Made by a program: the position numbers and the translations under genes
Assembly: GCF_000365025.1 (NCBI RefSeq)
Contig: NZ_KB823013.1
Coordinates: forward strand, 62,001 to 126,000
Length of the DNA stretch: 64,000 nt
Origin: Robiginitomaculum antarcticum DSM 21748
GTDB taxonomy: Bacteria; Pseudomonadota; Alphaproteobacteria; Caulobacterales; Maricaulaceae
Direction: 5' to 3'
Part shown: in pieces, positions 28,402 to 36,971 of the stretch
Layout of the letters: each line of letters opens with the position of its first letter
Numbering within the stretch: position 1 is the first letter of the stretch
Notes under the pieces: generated by a model
What the model was told of the DNA's origin: nothing
Databases searched by the model: none
Seen by the model: only the letters and a program-made list of their open reading frames with translations

Positions 28402-29372
28402 TATTTGACATCCTCATGCTCTTGCTCACTAATTCTTTCCATGCTGGTCTTGCCCGGCTTGGCTGTGCCGGCATTAACCGACCAGTTATAATCGTGACCC
28501 GAGACTTTCGTAGCCGCTTTAAGGGCCGTTTTCTTTTCGCCGTTGGCATATGTGCGCATATGGCTGAGAACTCCGGCATCATTTCCGCCGAAATCGTCTT
28601 TGTACCAATGATAGATTGAACTGACGTCTACTTTATTACCGGATACTTTGACCCCGCGCTCACTATTTATAAAGGCGGCGGCGGCGGCGTTGAGATCCGC
28701 TTCCAATGTTTTAGCGCTCCACGCCTTTTGCATTAAGTTCGGACAGCCGACGGACGCGCAATTGACCATGTAATGGATACGCGGTTCTTTCCAGTTCTTA
28801 CGCATTGTATCGTGTTCAATATTATTCAGGCTCATCGATTGACCTTCGACAGTCACGACTTTCATGTCCCACGGACCTTTGGCGCCGAAAAGCTTATTGG
28901 GGCCAATATCGCGAATGGAGTCGACAGGCCAGTTCTTTGCGACCACTTGTACAGTCAGGGCGTTATAAAGATTAGCCCAATAGGCCAGCGCCGCGTCTTT
29001 ACCCATGGATGAGGGGCTCTTTGCAGCCAGTGTATCAACATAGGTGCCCAGCATTGTCATATGCTTTGGGTTTTTCGACAAGGCATCATAGTCGAAGCGC
29101 ACCAATGAGCCATCCTTAACGGTGTAGCGGTGCAACATAATTGTCCACGCATTGCCGTCATCACTCATAGCCGTATCCTGTTTTTTCATATCATTGCCGT
29201 TGTCTGCGGCCTTAGACGCTTGCGCGGCCGAATCAGCGGGCATGCTGTCGGCGGGTACAGTTTCATTAGCCACTGGCGATTTAGGCGCCTCATCGGAGCG
29301 GTTTGCCCCTGCGTCCTGACAGGCCAGAAGAGTCAGCGCGGCGGCGGCGGTGAGTAGATATCTTGCGGACAT
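28401..29372 (-). CDS. DUF547 domain lipoprotein
   Basis: A 323-residue protein with a lipoprotein signal (LTLLAC, Cys18), a Ser/Asp/Ala-rich linker of about 60 residues, then a DUF547 domain: LAYWANLYNALTVQVVAKNWP, SLNNIEHDTMR, IHYMVNCASVGCPNL. The conserved WxNxYNA, HxxxR and NCASxGCP patterns suggest a thiol/papain-like fold, though activity is unproven. It heads the operon with TVP38 and the flavoprotein, overlapping TVP38 by one base. The promoter must lie in the 230 bp upstream, shared with the divergent rpmH. Confidence 0.88.
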   Translation of the reverse strand: MSARYLLTAAAALTLLACQDAGANRSDEAPKSPVANETVPADSMPADSAAQASKAADNGNDMKKQDTAMSDDGNAWTIMLHRYTVKDGSLVRFDYDALSKNPKHMTMLGTYVDTLAAKSPSSMGKDAALAYWANLYNALTVQVVAKNWPVDSIRDIGPNKLFGAKGPWDMKVVTVEGQSMSLNNIEHDTMRKNWKEPRIHYMVNCASVGCPNLMQKAWSAKTLEADLNAAAAAFINSERGVKVSGNKVDVSSIYHWYKDDFGGNDAGVLSHMRTYANGEKKTALKAATKVSGHDYNWSVNAGTAKPGKTSMERISEQEHEDVK

Positions 29373-29516
29373 AGAAGGCCCCTTATTTTCAATTTCATTA
29401 CTGACCTAACGCATAGTCATGCTAAAATATCCTCAAATCCGTGTCACACTTTTGTGCGCGGTGTGTTACAAGTCCTAAGAGCGTCATTTTTTGCTGCGCA
29501 TATTACTCTGCATTGC

Positions 29517-29545
29517 TTGACACTGCGACGAGCGCCGTCTATTTG
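29517..29545 (+). promoter_or_regulatory. Probable rpmH promoter
   Basis: TTGACA (29517-29522), 17-bp spacer, TATTTG (29540-29545), about 57 bp before the rpmH start. A consensus -35 with a weaker -10, consistent with a strong ribosomal-protein promoter. Confidence 0.65.
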
Positions 29546-29601
29546 CCGCGCTTAGATTTCAGGCCCCCTGCACGAACAGGGTGTGGCCTTTGGAGACCGA
29601 T

Positions 29602-29736
29602 ATGAAAAGAACATTTCAACCCTCAGAGCTTGTCCGCAAACGTCGCCACGGCTTTCGTTCGCGTATGGCAACAAAAAACGGCCGCAAGATTCTGGCCCGC
29701 CGCCGCGCTAAAGGCCGTAAGCGTCTTTCAGCGTAG
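29602..29736 (+). CDS. rpmH: 50S ribosomal protein L34
   Basis: A 44-residue basic protein [20 protein letters not shown]... with the L34 signature [15 protein letters not shown] and a tail of Arg and Lys ending KGRKRLSA. It starts the rpmH-rnpA-yidC-yihA-argB run, and a ribosome site is only weak (GGAG 9 nt upstream). It is part of the 50S subunit, and the gene order with rnpA is near universal. Confidence 0.97.
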   Translation: MKRTFQPSELVRKRRHGFRSRMATKNGRKILARRRAKGRKRLSA

Positions 29737-29765
29737 CTCTGCGCCCGCCTCCATGCGGGGCAAAT

Positions 29766-30146
29766 ATGACAGATAATCTATTAGAACTCGGATCGCTGAC
29801 CAAGCGGTCCGAGTTTTTGCATGTGCGTAATGGCCGTTACGCCGCGCGCGGCACAGTCGTTATTCAAATGCGGCCGTGCGAAAGCGCGGGTTCGGGCGTT
29901 CGCGCCGGCTTTACCGCCACCAAGAAAATCGGCGGCGCAGTGGTGCGAAACCGCGCCAAACGCAGGCTGCGCGCGCTGGCAAGGGCGTTTTTACCAGCCC
30001 TTGGCGTTGCGGGTCATGATTATGTCTTTATCGCGCGCATGGAGACCGCCAGCGCCCCGCATGAGCGGCTTATGCATGATGTACAAAAAGCGCTGGAAAA
30101 ACTGCGCGCGGGCGGTCATAAGCCGCGCGAAACACGCAATAGCTGA
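29766..30146 (+). CDS. rnpA: Ribonuclease P protein component
   Basis: A 126-residue basic protein, the protein subunit of RNase P that helps the RNA subunit cut pre-tRNA leaders. It shows RAGFTATKKIGGAVVRNRAKRRLRA, which contains the RNP core RNRxKRR, and an N-terminal LTKRSEFLHV. It begins 29 bp after rpmH. The usual yidD gene is absent between rnpA and yidC (only 34 bp separate them). Confidence 0.95.
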   Translation: MTDNLLELGSLTKRSEFLHVRNGRYAARGTVVIQMRPCESAGSGVRAGFTATKKIGGAVVRNRAKRRLRALARAFLPALGVAGHDYVFIARMETASAPHERLMHDVQKALEKLRAGGHKPRETRNS

Positions 30147-30180
30147 TATCGCCTCACACCAAACTGGAAATCCCTAAAAG

Positions 30181-31974
30181 ATGGACGATCAACGTAACTT
30201 ACTTCTGGCCCTGCTCCTCTCCGGACTGGTTTTATTCGGCTATATATTCTTTGTTGAAGGCCCCGCCCGCGAGCGCGCCATAGCCGCATATGAGGCGCAA
30301 CAAACCGAAGACGCCGCGAATAATCCAACGCTCGCTACTGACCCGATGGGCGCGGATACCGTTCCGGAAATCCAAGACCGCGAAATCTTGCTGTCTTCCG
30401 AACGCCAAACCGGGGGGCGCATCGCGATTAATACTCCGGCGCTTAAGGGATCATTTTCCCTGCGTGGAATGCGGTTTGATGACCTTGAACTGGTCGATTA
30501 TGACAAAACGTTAAAGCCAGTCGATGGCAAAGTCGTTTTATTCTCGCCCCAAGGGTCTGACCATGCAGCATATATTTATGACAATTGGGTGCGCGGCGAA
30601 GGCGCTTCCGGTGCTGATCAGGTCTGGAGCCTTGTCAGCGGCGAAGCCCTTACGCCAACAACCCCCGTCTCCCTCTCCTATGAGGGCAATGGATATAGCG
30701 TCACGCGCAATGTCTCCATCGACGACAAATATCTGATTACACTCGACGACACAGTCTTAAATACATCAGGCAGCGAAATCATTCTGACCCGCAAAGGCGC
30801 TGCGCGCCAGCATGGCCTGCCTGAAGGGCTAACCAATTTCTTTATCCTGCATGAAGGCGCGGCCACAGTCGTCGATGGCTCGCTGGAAAAAGCCAAATAT
30901 AAAAAAGTGCGCAAGGCCAAAGAGCCGATCACCCATAGCGGGGAAAGCGGCTGGGTCGCCCTGACGGATAAATACTGGCTCTCCGCAGTCATCGCGCCGT
31001 CAGGACAGGTCATGACATCGACCTTTGATTTCCAAAATCAGGACGGGTCGGATTTCTACCAAGCCGGCTATGAGCTTAAACCGATGATCCTGTCTGCTGG
31101 ATCAACTATTCAGAGCACGGGCCATATGTTTGCCGGCGCAAAAGAAGTGAAGCTGCTCAACCAATATAGCGAGCAGCTCGGCGACGATAAACTGGATTTC
31201 GCTATTGATTTTGGCAAGATTCTTTACCCGCTTACCCGGCCCATGACGACAGGCCTGAACTGGCTCGGGCACAAGACGGGCAATTTCGGAATCGCCATTA
31301 TGATTATGACGCTGCTGATCAAATTGGTGCTCTTCCCGCTCAATAATAAAGCCTATGCCAGCCAGGCCAAAATGAAGGCCGTGCAGCCTAAGACGAAAAA
31401 ATTGCAGGCGCTATACAAAGAAGACCCGCAGACCCTTCGCGTCAAAACGATGGAGCTTTATAAAAAAGAAGGCGTCAATCCGGTCGGTGGCTGTCTTCCG
31501 ATGATTCCGCAGATATTTATCTTCTTTGCACTTTATAAAACGCTGCTAATTAATGTGGATATGCGCCACGAGCCGTTCTTTGCGTGGATTCGCGATTTGT
31601 CGGCCAAAGACCCGCTGTCTATTTTAAACGGTTTCGGCATACTGCCCTGGGATCCTGTCCCGCTTGCTTTTCTATCCTTCTTCGCCATTGGGCCGCTTGC
31701 GCTGATGTATGGCGCGTCTATGGCGGCCATGCAGACGCTCACACCGAATGCGGCAACCGATCCGATGCAAAAGAAAATCTTCCAGCTCATGCCGCTGATA
31801 TTTATGTTTATCCTTGCGCCGTTTGCGGCCGGTCTATTGGTCTACTGGGTCTGGAACAATATCCTGACTTTCGCGCAGCAATATATCATCACCCGCCGCT
31901 ATGGCGTTGAAACGCCGTTCGATAAGTTTTTCGGCAAAATTTTTGGTAGCAAGTCAACGGAGACGGCGGAGTAA
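30181..31974 (+). CDS. yidC: Membrane protein insertase YidC
   Basis: A 597-residue insertase. An N-terminal membrane helix starts MDDQRNLLLALLLSGLVLFGY, then a large periplasmic domain (about 50-350), then the conserved core of five helices with the hydrophilic groove: GNFGIAIMIMTLLIKLVLFPLN, the cytosolic hairpin with KMKAVQPK and MELYKKEGVNPVGGCLPM, and the C-terminal helices (LVYWVWNNILTF). It inserts and folds inner-membrane proteins alone or with SecYEG. It overlaps yihA by one base (TAATG), so translation is coupled. Confidence 0.97.
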   Translation: MDDQRNLLLALLLSGLVLFGYIFFVEGPARERAIAAYEAQQTEDAANNPTLATDPMGADTVPEIQDREILLSSERQTGGRIAINTPALKGSFSLRGMRFDDLELVDYDKTLKPVDGKVVLFSPQGSDHAAYIYDNWVRGEGASGADQVWSLVSGEALTPTTPVSLSYEGNGYSVTRNVSIDDKYLITLDDTVLNTSGSEIILTRKGAARQHGLPEGLTNFFILHEGAATVVDGSLEKAKYKKVRKAKEPITHSGESGWVALTDKYWLSAVIAPSGQVMTSTFDFQNQDGSDFYQAGYELKPMILSAGSTIQSTGHMFAGAKEVKLLNQYSEQLGDDKLDFAIDFGKILYPLTRPMTTGLNWLGHKTGNFGIAIMIMTLLIKLVLFPLNNKAYASQAKMKAVQPKTKKLQALYKEDPQTLRVKTMELYKKEGVNPVGGCLPMIPQIFIFFALYKTLLINVDMRHEPFFAWIRDLSAKDPLSILNGFGILPWDPVPLAFLSFFAIGPLALMYGASMAAMQTLTPNAATDPMQKKIFQLMPLIFMFILAPFAAGLLVYWVWNNILTFAQQYIITRRYGVETPFDKFFGKIFGSKSTETAE

Positions 31975-32663
31975 TGAACGCCTCTGTCCCAAACGAAAAC
32001 GCTGAATTAGCGCTATCACCCGAAGAACAGGCGCGCCAAAAAGCATGGCTGGAAGACGGTCATCAGCTCTTTGCCAAATCTGTTACCTTCATGCTCTCTG
32101 TGGTCAGCATGGACAGCCTTCCTAATCCTGATCTGCCAGAAGTGTGTTTCGCGGGACGCTCCAATGTGGGCAAAAGCACATTGATCAATGCTCTGACCAA
32201 TCAGAATAAGCTTGCCAAAGCCTCAAATACGCCCGGCCGGACGCGCGAGCTAAACTATTTCAATGTCAGTGACCGCCTGCGCCTCGTTGATCTGCCCGGA
32301 TTTGGCTATGCCCGCGCCTCGAAAACCGATATCGAGAAATGGACGAAGCTGACCCGTAAATTTTTACGTGGCCGCGCGCCGCTACGCCGCGTTTTCCTGC
32401 TTATCGATAGCCGCCACGGATTCAAAGACAGCGACATTGAAGTTATGTCCATGCTCGACGAGACGGCCGTAATCTATCAGATCGTCTTGACCAAGATCGA
32501 CAAAATCAAACCGCCCGCTGTTGCGAAATTGATGAAAAACGTCAAAAAGCGTATTGCCAAACGCCCCGCCGCTTATCCGAATGTGATCGCGACAAGTAGC
32601 GAGAAGAAAACCGGTATCGAAGAGCTGCGCGCAGAAATCGCCGCGCTGGCTTTGCCGCTTTAA
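31974..32663 (+). CDS. yihA: Ribosome biogenesis GTPase YihA/YsxC
   Basis: A 229-residue EngB-type GTPase: P-loop GRSNVGKSTLINAL (G1), switch I (NTPGRTRELNYF, G2), DLPGFGYA (G3) and TKIDKIK (G4). It assists late assembly of the 50S subunit and is essential in many bacteria. It starts on the last base of the yidC stop and is followed by argB 51 bp later. Confidence 0.96.
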   Translation: MNASVPNENAELALSPEEQARQKAWLEDGHQLFAKSVTFMLSVVSMDSLPNPDLPEVCFAGRSNVGKSTLINALTNQNKLAKASNTPGRTRELNYFNVSDRLRLVDLPGFGYARASKTDIEKWTKLTRKFLRGRAPLRRVFLLIDSRHGFKDSDIEVMSMLDETAVIYQIVLTKIDKIKPPAVAKLMKNVKKRIAKRPAAYPNVIATSSEKKTGIEELRAEIAALALPL

Positions 32664-32714
32664 TCTTGGCTTTTATTAACTTGGAGCGCGCTCAAACAGC
32701 GCTATAAGGCCGCC

Positions 32715-33575
32715 ATGCAAAGACGACAAGACGAGACGGGATGGCAGAGCGCAAAGACGCTGTCCGAAGCCCTGCCCTTTATCCAGCGTTATGCGGGACG
32801 CACAATCGTGATCAAGTTCGGCGGTCACGCCATGGGCGATGCGCAGCTAACGCGTGACTTTGCCAATGATGTTGTACTTCTGAAGCATTTGGGTATTAAC
32901 CCGGTTGTCGTGCATGGCGGCGGACCTCAAATCGGCTCTATGCTGGAGCGTTTGTCGATCAAAAGTGAATTTGTCGACGGCCTGCGCGTCTCTGATTTGG
33001 AAACCGTAGAGGTCGCCGAAATGGTGCTGTCCGGCGCCATTAACAAATCTATTGTTGCCGCAATTAATGCTGCGGGTGGCCGCGCGGTCGGGATTAGCGG
33101 ACGCGATGCGGGGCTGATTACAGCGCGCCAGAAAAGCAAAAATCTTGGTTTTGCAGGAGAGCCGGAAACGGTCGATGCATCAGTTCTAAAAACGCTGGCC
33201 GGCGCCGATGGCGGCTATATTCCGGTCGTCTCCCCTATCAGCTCCAGCGTGGATCATAACGCACTCAACGTGAATGCCGACAAGGCCGCAGGCGTGATCG
33301 CGGCAGCCTTGGGTGCGATGCGGCTGATGCTGATGACGGATGTCACGGGCGTCTTGGATAAAGACAAGCAGCTCATTACCGATGTCAGTACGGATGACGC
33401 ACAAAGCTTGATTGATACAAATGTAGCGATCGGGGGCATGATCCCCAAACTCGAGACAGCGATTGAAGCCGTTAAAGGCGGCGTCGAAGCTGTGGTTATT
33501 TTAGACGGACGGCGGGCGCATGGTCTGGTCGTCGAATTATTTACGGATCACGGTGCCGGTACACTTATACATTAA
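32715..33575 (+). CDS. argB: Acetylglutamate kinase
   Basis: A 286-residue amino-acid kinase: [10 protein letters not shown] (phosphate binding), [25 protein letters not shown] and the final segment [22 protein letters not shown] typical of ArgB. It phosphorylates N-acetylglutamate, the second step of arginine synthesis, and is often feedback-inhibited by arginine. It begins 51 bp after yihA. A 22-codon overlap exists with the open frame of the next gene. Confidence 0.96.
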   Translation: MQRRQDETGWQSAKTLSEALPFIQRYAGRTIVIKFGGHAMGDAQLTRDFANDVVLLKHLGINPVVVHGGGPQIGSMLERLSIKSEFVDGLRVSDLETVEVAEMVLSGAINKSIVAAINAAGGRAVGISGRDAGLITARQKSKNLGFAGEPETVDASVLKTLAGADGGYIPVVSPISSSVDHNALNVNADKAAGVIAAALGAMRLMLMTDVTGVLDKDKQLITDVSTDDAQSLIDTNVAIGGMIPKLETAIEAVKGGVEAVVILDGRRAHGLVVELFTDHGAGTLIH

Positions 33576-34623
33576 AGCTTGCGCCCTACGGCTGACTCTG
33601 GGCGTGTGTCTGGCCGCCGTTGCGTCAATGCCACTGTCCGCGCAGGATGCAGATATGCCGGTTTCTCCGGACAGCCCTGCCTGGCAGGTCTGTAACGAGA
33701 CGTCATATGTTTTGCGCGCGGCTTCGGCCTATGCGGTGGATACCAAAATTACCGCCCAAGGCTGGGTTAAATTATACCCCGGCGCATGCTCGGCCATGGA
33801 TGGCCCGCGCGGCGCAGCGCGCTACCTCTTTGCTGAAAGCAGCGAAGCTCACCAAGGCGGCATTCGTGAATGGGCCGGCAAATCCCCGATTTGCGCCAGT
33901 AATACCGAGTTCAAATCTGACCCGGAACAGTCCTGCGACGTCCAGAATCTCGAAACGCGTTCGTATTTCGCTATTGATCCCTCAGAGAGCCGTACCAGCC
34001 TTGTCGAACCTGAAGATTTTGGTGCACGCGCCGAAGCTGCCGGAACGCAACGCTTGCTATCCGATTCTGGATTTAAAATTGCGCGCATTGACGGCCGTCC
34101 GGGCCGGCAGACCAATCGCGCGCTTGCGAAATTCCTGCGTGAAGCCAAAATGGATGGCGCAGCGAGCACTGCCGAAAAATTCGCAGCGTTGGAAGCCGCC
34201 GCTTTTAAACGTCAGGCGCAAGTCGGGATTACAGTTTGTAATGAGGGTTCGCGTGAAATATGGGCGGCGGTAGCCTATTTGGACAGCGGAGATTTCGAGA
34301 CGCGGGGGTGGTGGGCGGTTAATCCGGGACAGTGCGCCCGTCCTCACACGGTAAGCATTAAAGATACGGAGCCGCATATTTTTGCCTTAATGAAAGGGGA
34401 CAACGAAAACGCGCCTGATAAGGTCTTGCGCGCCGAGAGCGCTTCCCTGTCCCGGTTTTGTATTGCCGAGTCACGGTTTTCGACCACTTTGCGTGAGAAC
34501 TGTCTGGACCGGGGCTACCGATCCGCCAGCTTCCGCTCCCTGCCCGCTGATAAGGACGGTGTTCAGATCAAACTTACCGACGCCGATTTTGCAGCAAAAT
34601 CATCTGGTGGACTACGCCGCTAA
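33553..34623 (+). CDS. Secreted protein with two DUF1036-like repeats and a peptidoglycan-binding-like helix pair
   Basis: About 356 residues from GTG 33553; other in-frame starts are possible because the frame is open well into argB, and no clear ribosome site is seen. A signal peptide ends near SMPLSAQD. A first DUF1036-like block ([15 protein letters not shown] ... [10 protein letters not shown]) and a second ([21 protein letters not shown] ... [10 protein letters not shown]) flank [21 protein letters not shown], which resembles a peptidoglycan-binding repeat. Cys residues in the DUF1036 parts likely form disulfides. Probably a periplasmic wall-associated protein of unknown role. It overlaps argB by about 23 bp and ends on the start of the next gene. 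Confidence 0.7.
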   Translation: MPVHLYIKACALRLTLGVCLAAVASMPLSAQDADMPVSPDSPAWQVCNETSYVLRAASAYAVDTKITAQGWVKLYPGACSAMDGPRGAARYLFAESSEAHQGGIREWAGKSPICASNTEFKSDPEQSCDVQNLETRSYFAIDPSESRTSLVEPEDFGARAEAAGTQRLLSDSGFKIARIDGRPGRQTNRALAKFLREAKMDGAASTAEKFAALEAAAFKRQAQVGITVCNEGSREIWAAVAYLDSGDFETRGWWAVNPGQCARPHTVSIKDTEPHIFALMKGDNENAPDKVLRAESASLSRFCIAESRFSTTLRENCLDRGYRSASFRSLPADKDGVQIKLTDADFAAKSSGGLRR

Positions 34624-35366
34624 TGACAACAGTATCGCCGCATATACGCGATCGCGTGAGCGATTCGCGCATAGCCAATCTCGTCCATTGGATTTTCGAT
34701 TTGGATAATACGCTCTACGCTGCGGACGGCGCATTTTTTGCGCAAATCGACAAAAAGATTACGACCTTTATCAGTCGTTATCTTTCTTTGCAGGATCACG
34801 AGGCGCGGCTGTTACAGAAAAGCTATTTAGTGGAATATGGAACCTCCCTGTCCGGACTAATGGCTGTTAACGGCATGGATCCAGCGGAATTTCTCGATTA
34901 TGTCCACGATGTTGACCTGGACGCGTTAAAGCCCTCCCCTGCGCTGCGCGCAGCGATTGAAGCTCTGCCCGGACAACGTCTCATTTATACAAATGGCTCC
35001 AAAGCCCACGCCAAAAATGTCGCGACGCATCTTAATCTATTTGATCTGTTCGACGGCAGCTTTGGTGTCGAAGACGGTCATTATGTGCCTAAGCCCAAGC
35101 CTGAACCCTATACTGTGTTTAACACGTTATTTGACGTCGAACCGACCCGCGCCATCTTCTTCGAAGATAGCCTGCGCAATTTAAAAGTCCCGCACACTAT
35201 GGACATGGTCACCGTGCTAATCACAAATGATTTTGACTGGTCACACGAGCCTGAAGATGTGCGCCCGGGCGGCGCGGGGCGTTTTGACAGTGCCGATTAT
35301 GATCATGTCGATGTCATTACATCTGACCTCAGCGCTTGGTTGTCTGAGAGGGTCGGAGAAAGCTAA
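34623..35366 (+). CDS. HAD superfamily hydrolase, pyrimidine 5'-nucleotidase-like
   Basis: A 247-residue HAD phosphatase: motif I FDLDNTLY (nucleophile Asp and acid/base Asp), motif II in IYTNGS, the Lys in KPKPEPYTVF, and motif IV FFEDSLRNLK. The FDLDNTLY start and SLRNLK motif fit the pyrimidine 5'-nucleotidase (PPM/SDT1-like) group, which dephosphorylate nucleoside monophosphates or related phosphates. Its ATG overlaps the preceding stop (TAATG). It converges with glpD, stops overlapping by 4 bp. Confidence 0.88.
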   Translation: MTTVSPHIRDRVSDSRIANLVHWIFDLDNTLYAADGAFFAQIDKKITTFISRYLSLQDHEARLLQKSYLVEYGTSLSGLMAVNGMDPAEFLDYVHDVDLDALKPSPALRAAIEALPGQRLIYTNGSKAHAKNVATHLNLFDLFDGSFGVEDGHYVPKPKPEPYTVFNTLFDVEPTRAIFFEDSLRNLKVPHTMDMVTVLITNDFDWSHEPEDVRPGGAGRFDSADYDHVDVITSDLSAWLSERVGES

Positions 35367-36889
35367 GCTCTATCTTCAAACCATGCCGCCAAAGCGTCGC
35401 GCTCAGCCTCACTCATATGCAGGCCGCGTTTTGTCCGTCTCCAGAGCACATCATTGGCGCTCATCGCCCATTCGTTATCAATCAAATACTCCACCTCGCG
35501 CTCATATAATCCGGCCCCGAAGTGCTTCCCCATATCATTCTGGCCTTGGCAATTCTCAAGCACGTCATGAATAAGCGTGCCGTAACAGCGCAGCAAACGG
35601 TGCAGTAACGTCTTATCTATCCATTTATAATGGCGCTGCATTTGAACTTCAAAGCGCTCAAAGTCGCCGCCCGGAATATCGCCGCCCGGCAGCACGGCAT
35701 GCTCGGTCCAATCCCCGCCCGCATCAGGAAAGAATTTTGATAATTTCTGCAAAGCATGTTCAGAAAGCTCGCGATAAGTGGTGATTTTGCCGCCGAATAT
35801 AGACAGGATAGGCGCCTCAGTATCGCTGCCTTCGAGGTCGAAAACATAGTCGCGCGTCACTTCAGAGGCATCGTCTTTTTTATTATCATAAAGTGGGCGT
35901 ACTCCAGCATAATCCCATGCAATATCAGAGACGCTAATCGGGGTTTTTAGATATTCATTGGCCGCGCCGATCAGATAGTCCCGCTCAGAATCGCTGATCT
36001 TGGGCGGGCCATCCGCCGGATCATACGGCGCGTCCGTCGTTCCGATCAGCGTGTAATCATTCTCGTAAGGAATACAGAAAATGATGCGGTCATCAGCGTT
36101 TTGGAACATATAAAGATGATCGCCTTCATAGAGCTTACGCGTCACAATATGGCTGCCTTTGATAAGGCGAAGGTGATCTTCTTGACGTCCCGGCAAAGCC
36201 GTTTCCAATATCTCGTCCACAGCAATTCCGGCGGCGTTGACGACGGCGCGGGCACGTATAGTAATTTGCCCTGATGCGTGCGGGGCCTGTCCGTCCAATA
36301 CCGCTGTCCACATTCCGTCCGCACCGCGCGATAATGCGCTGCATTTGACGCGCGGCAATATATTGGCGCCCGACCGTGCAGCCTGCACGGCGTTCAAAAC
36401 CACCAAGCGCGCATCATCTACCCAGCAATCGGAAAACTCGAAACCCTTGGTCATATTGTCTTTAAGAATTGATAAATGCGGCTCTTTAAGAAGATTACGT
36501 GTCTTTGTACCCGGAAGTGTTTTCCGGCCGCCGAGATTATCATATATAAACAGCCCAAGACGCAGCATCCAGGCCGGACGCAATTCGTCGTGATGTGGCA
36601 GCACTATCCGTAATGGCCAGACAATATGCGGGGCTTTGCGGAGCATGACTTCACGTTCCCTCAAGGCTTCGCGCACAAGGCGAAACTCCATATGCTCCAG
36701 ATAGCGCAGACCGCCATGGATCAATTTTGAGCTGTTAGAACTGGTCGCGCCGGCCAAATCGCCCATTTCGCACAGTGTCACAGACAGTCCCCGCCCTGCC
36801 GCGTCATTCGCAATACCGCAGCCATTAACGCCGCCGCCAATAACCAGAATGTCTTGAATATCATCAATAGGGGATAATTTATGTGTCAT
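35363..36889 (-). CDS. glpD: Aerobic glycerol-3-phosphate dehydrogenase
   Basis: A 508-residue FAD enzyme: ILVIGGGVNGCGIANDAAGRG (FAD-binding), TSSNSSKLIHGGLRYLE, and the C-terminal GlpD cap. It oxidises glycerol-3-phosphate to dihydroxyacetone phosphate at the inner membrane and passes electrons to quinone. It is divergent from glpK with about 80 bp between them, so both likely share control by a glycerol regulator. The ATG at 36889 starts the canonical sequence MTHKLSPIDDIQDILVIGG. Confidence 0.95.
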   Translation of the reverse strand: MTHKLSPIDDIQDILVIGGGVNGCGIANDAAGRGLSVTLCEMGDLAGATSSNSSKLIHGGLRYLEHMEFRLVREALREREVMLRKAPHIVWPLRIVLPHHDELRPAWMLRLGLFIYDNLGGRKTLPGTKTRNLLKEPHLSILKDNMTKGFEFSDCWVDDARLVVLNAVQAARSGANILPRVKCSALSRGADGMWTAVLDGQAPHASGQITIRARAVVNAAGIAVDEILETALPGRQEDHLRLIKGSHIVTRKLYEGDHLYMFQNADDRIIFCIPYENDYTLIGTTDAPYDPADGPPKISDSERDYLIGAANEYLKTPISVSDIAWDYAGVRPLYDNKKDDASEVTRDYVFDLEGSDTEAPILSIFGGKITTYRELSEHALQKLSKFFPDAGGDWTEHAVLPGGDIPGGDFERFEVQMQRHYKWIDKTLLHRLLRCYGTLIHDVLENCQGQNDMGKHFGAGLYEREVEYLIDNEWAMSANDVLWRRTKRGLHMSEAERDALAAWFEDRA

Positions 36890-36971
36890 GGCGCAATGTT
36901 CGCAAACTCTGCCGAATTTGCAAGCCCTGCAATCTCTGGACAGTGGTCTATCGCCAGCCTAAATATCTATT

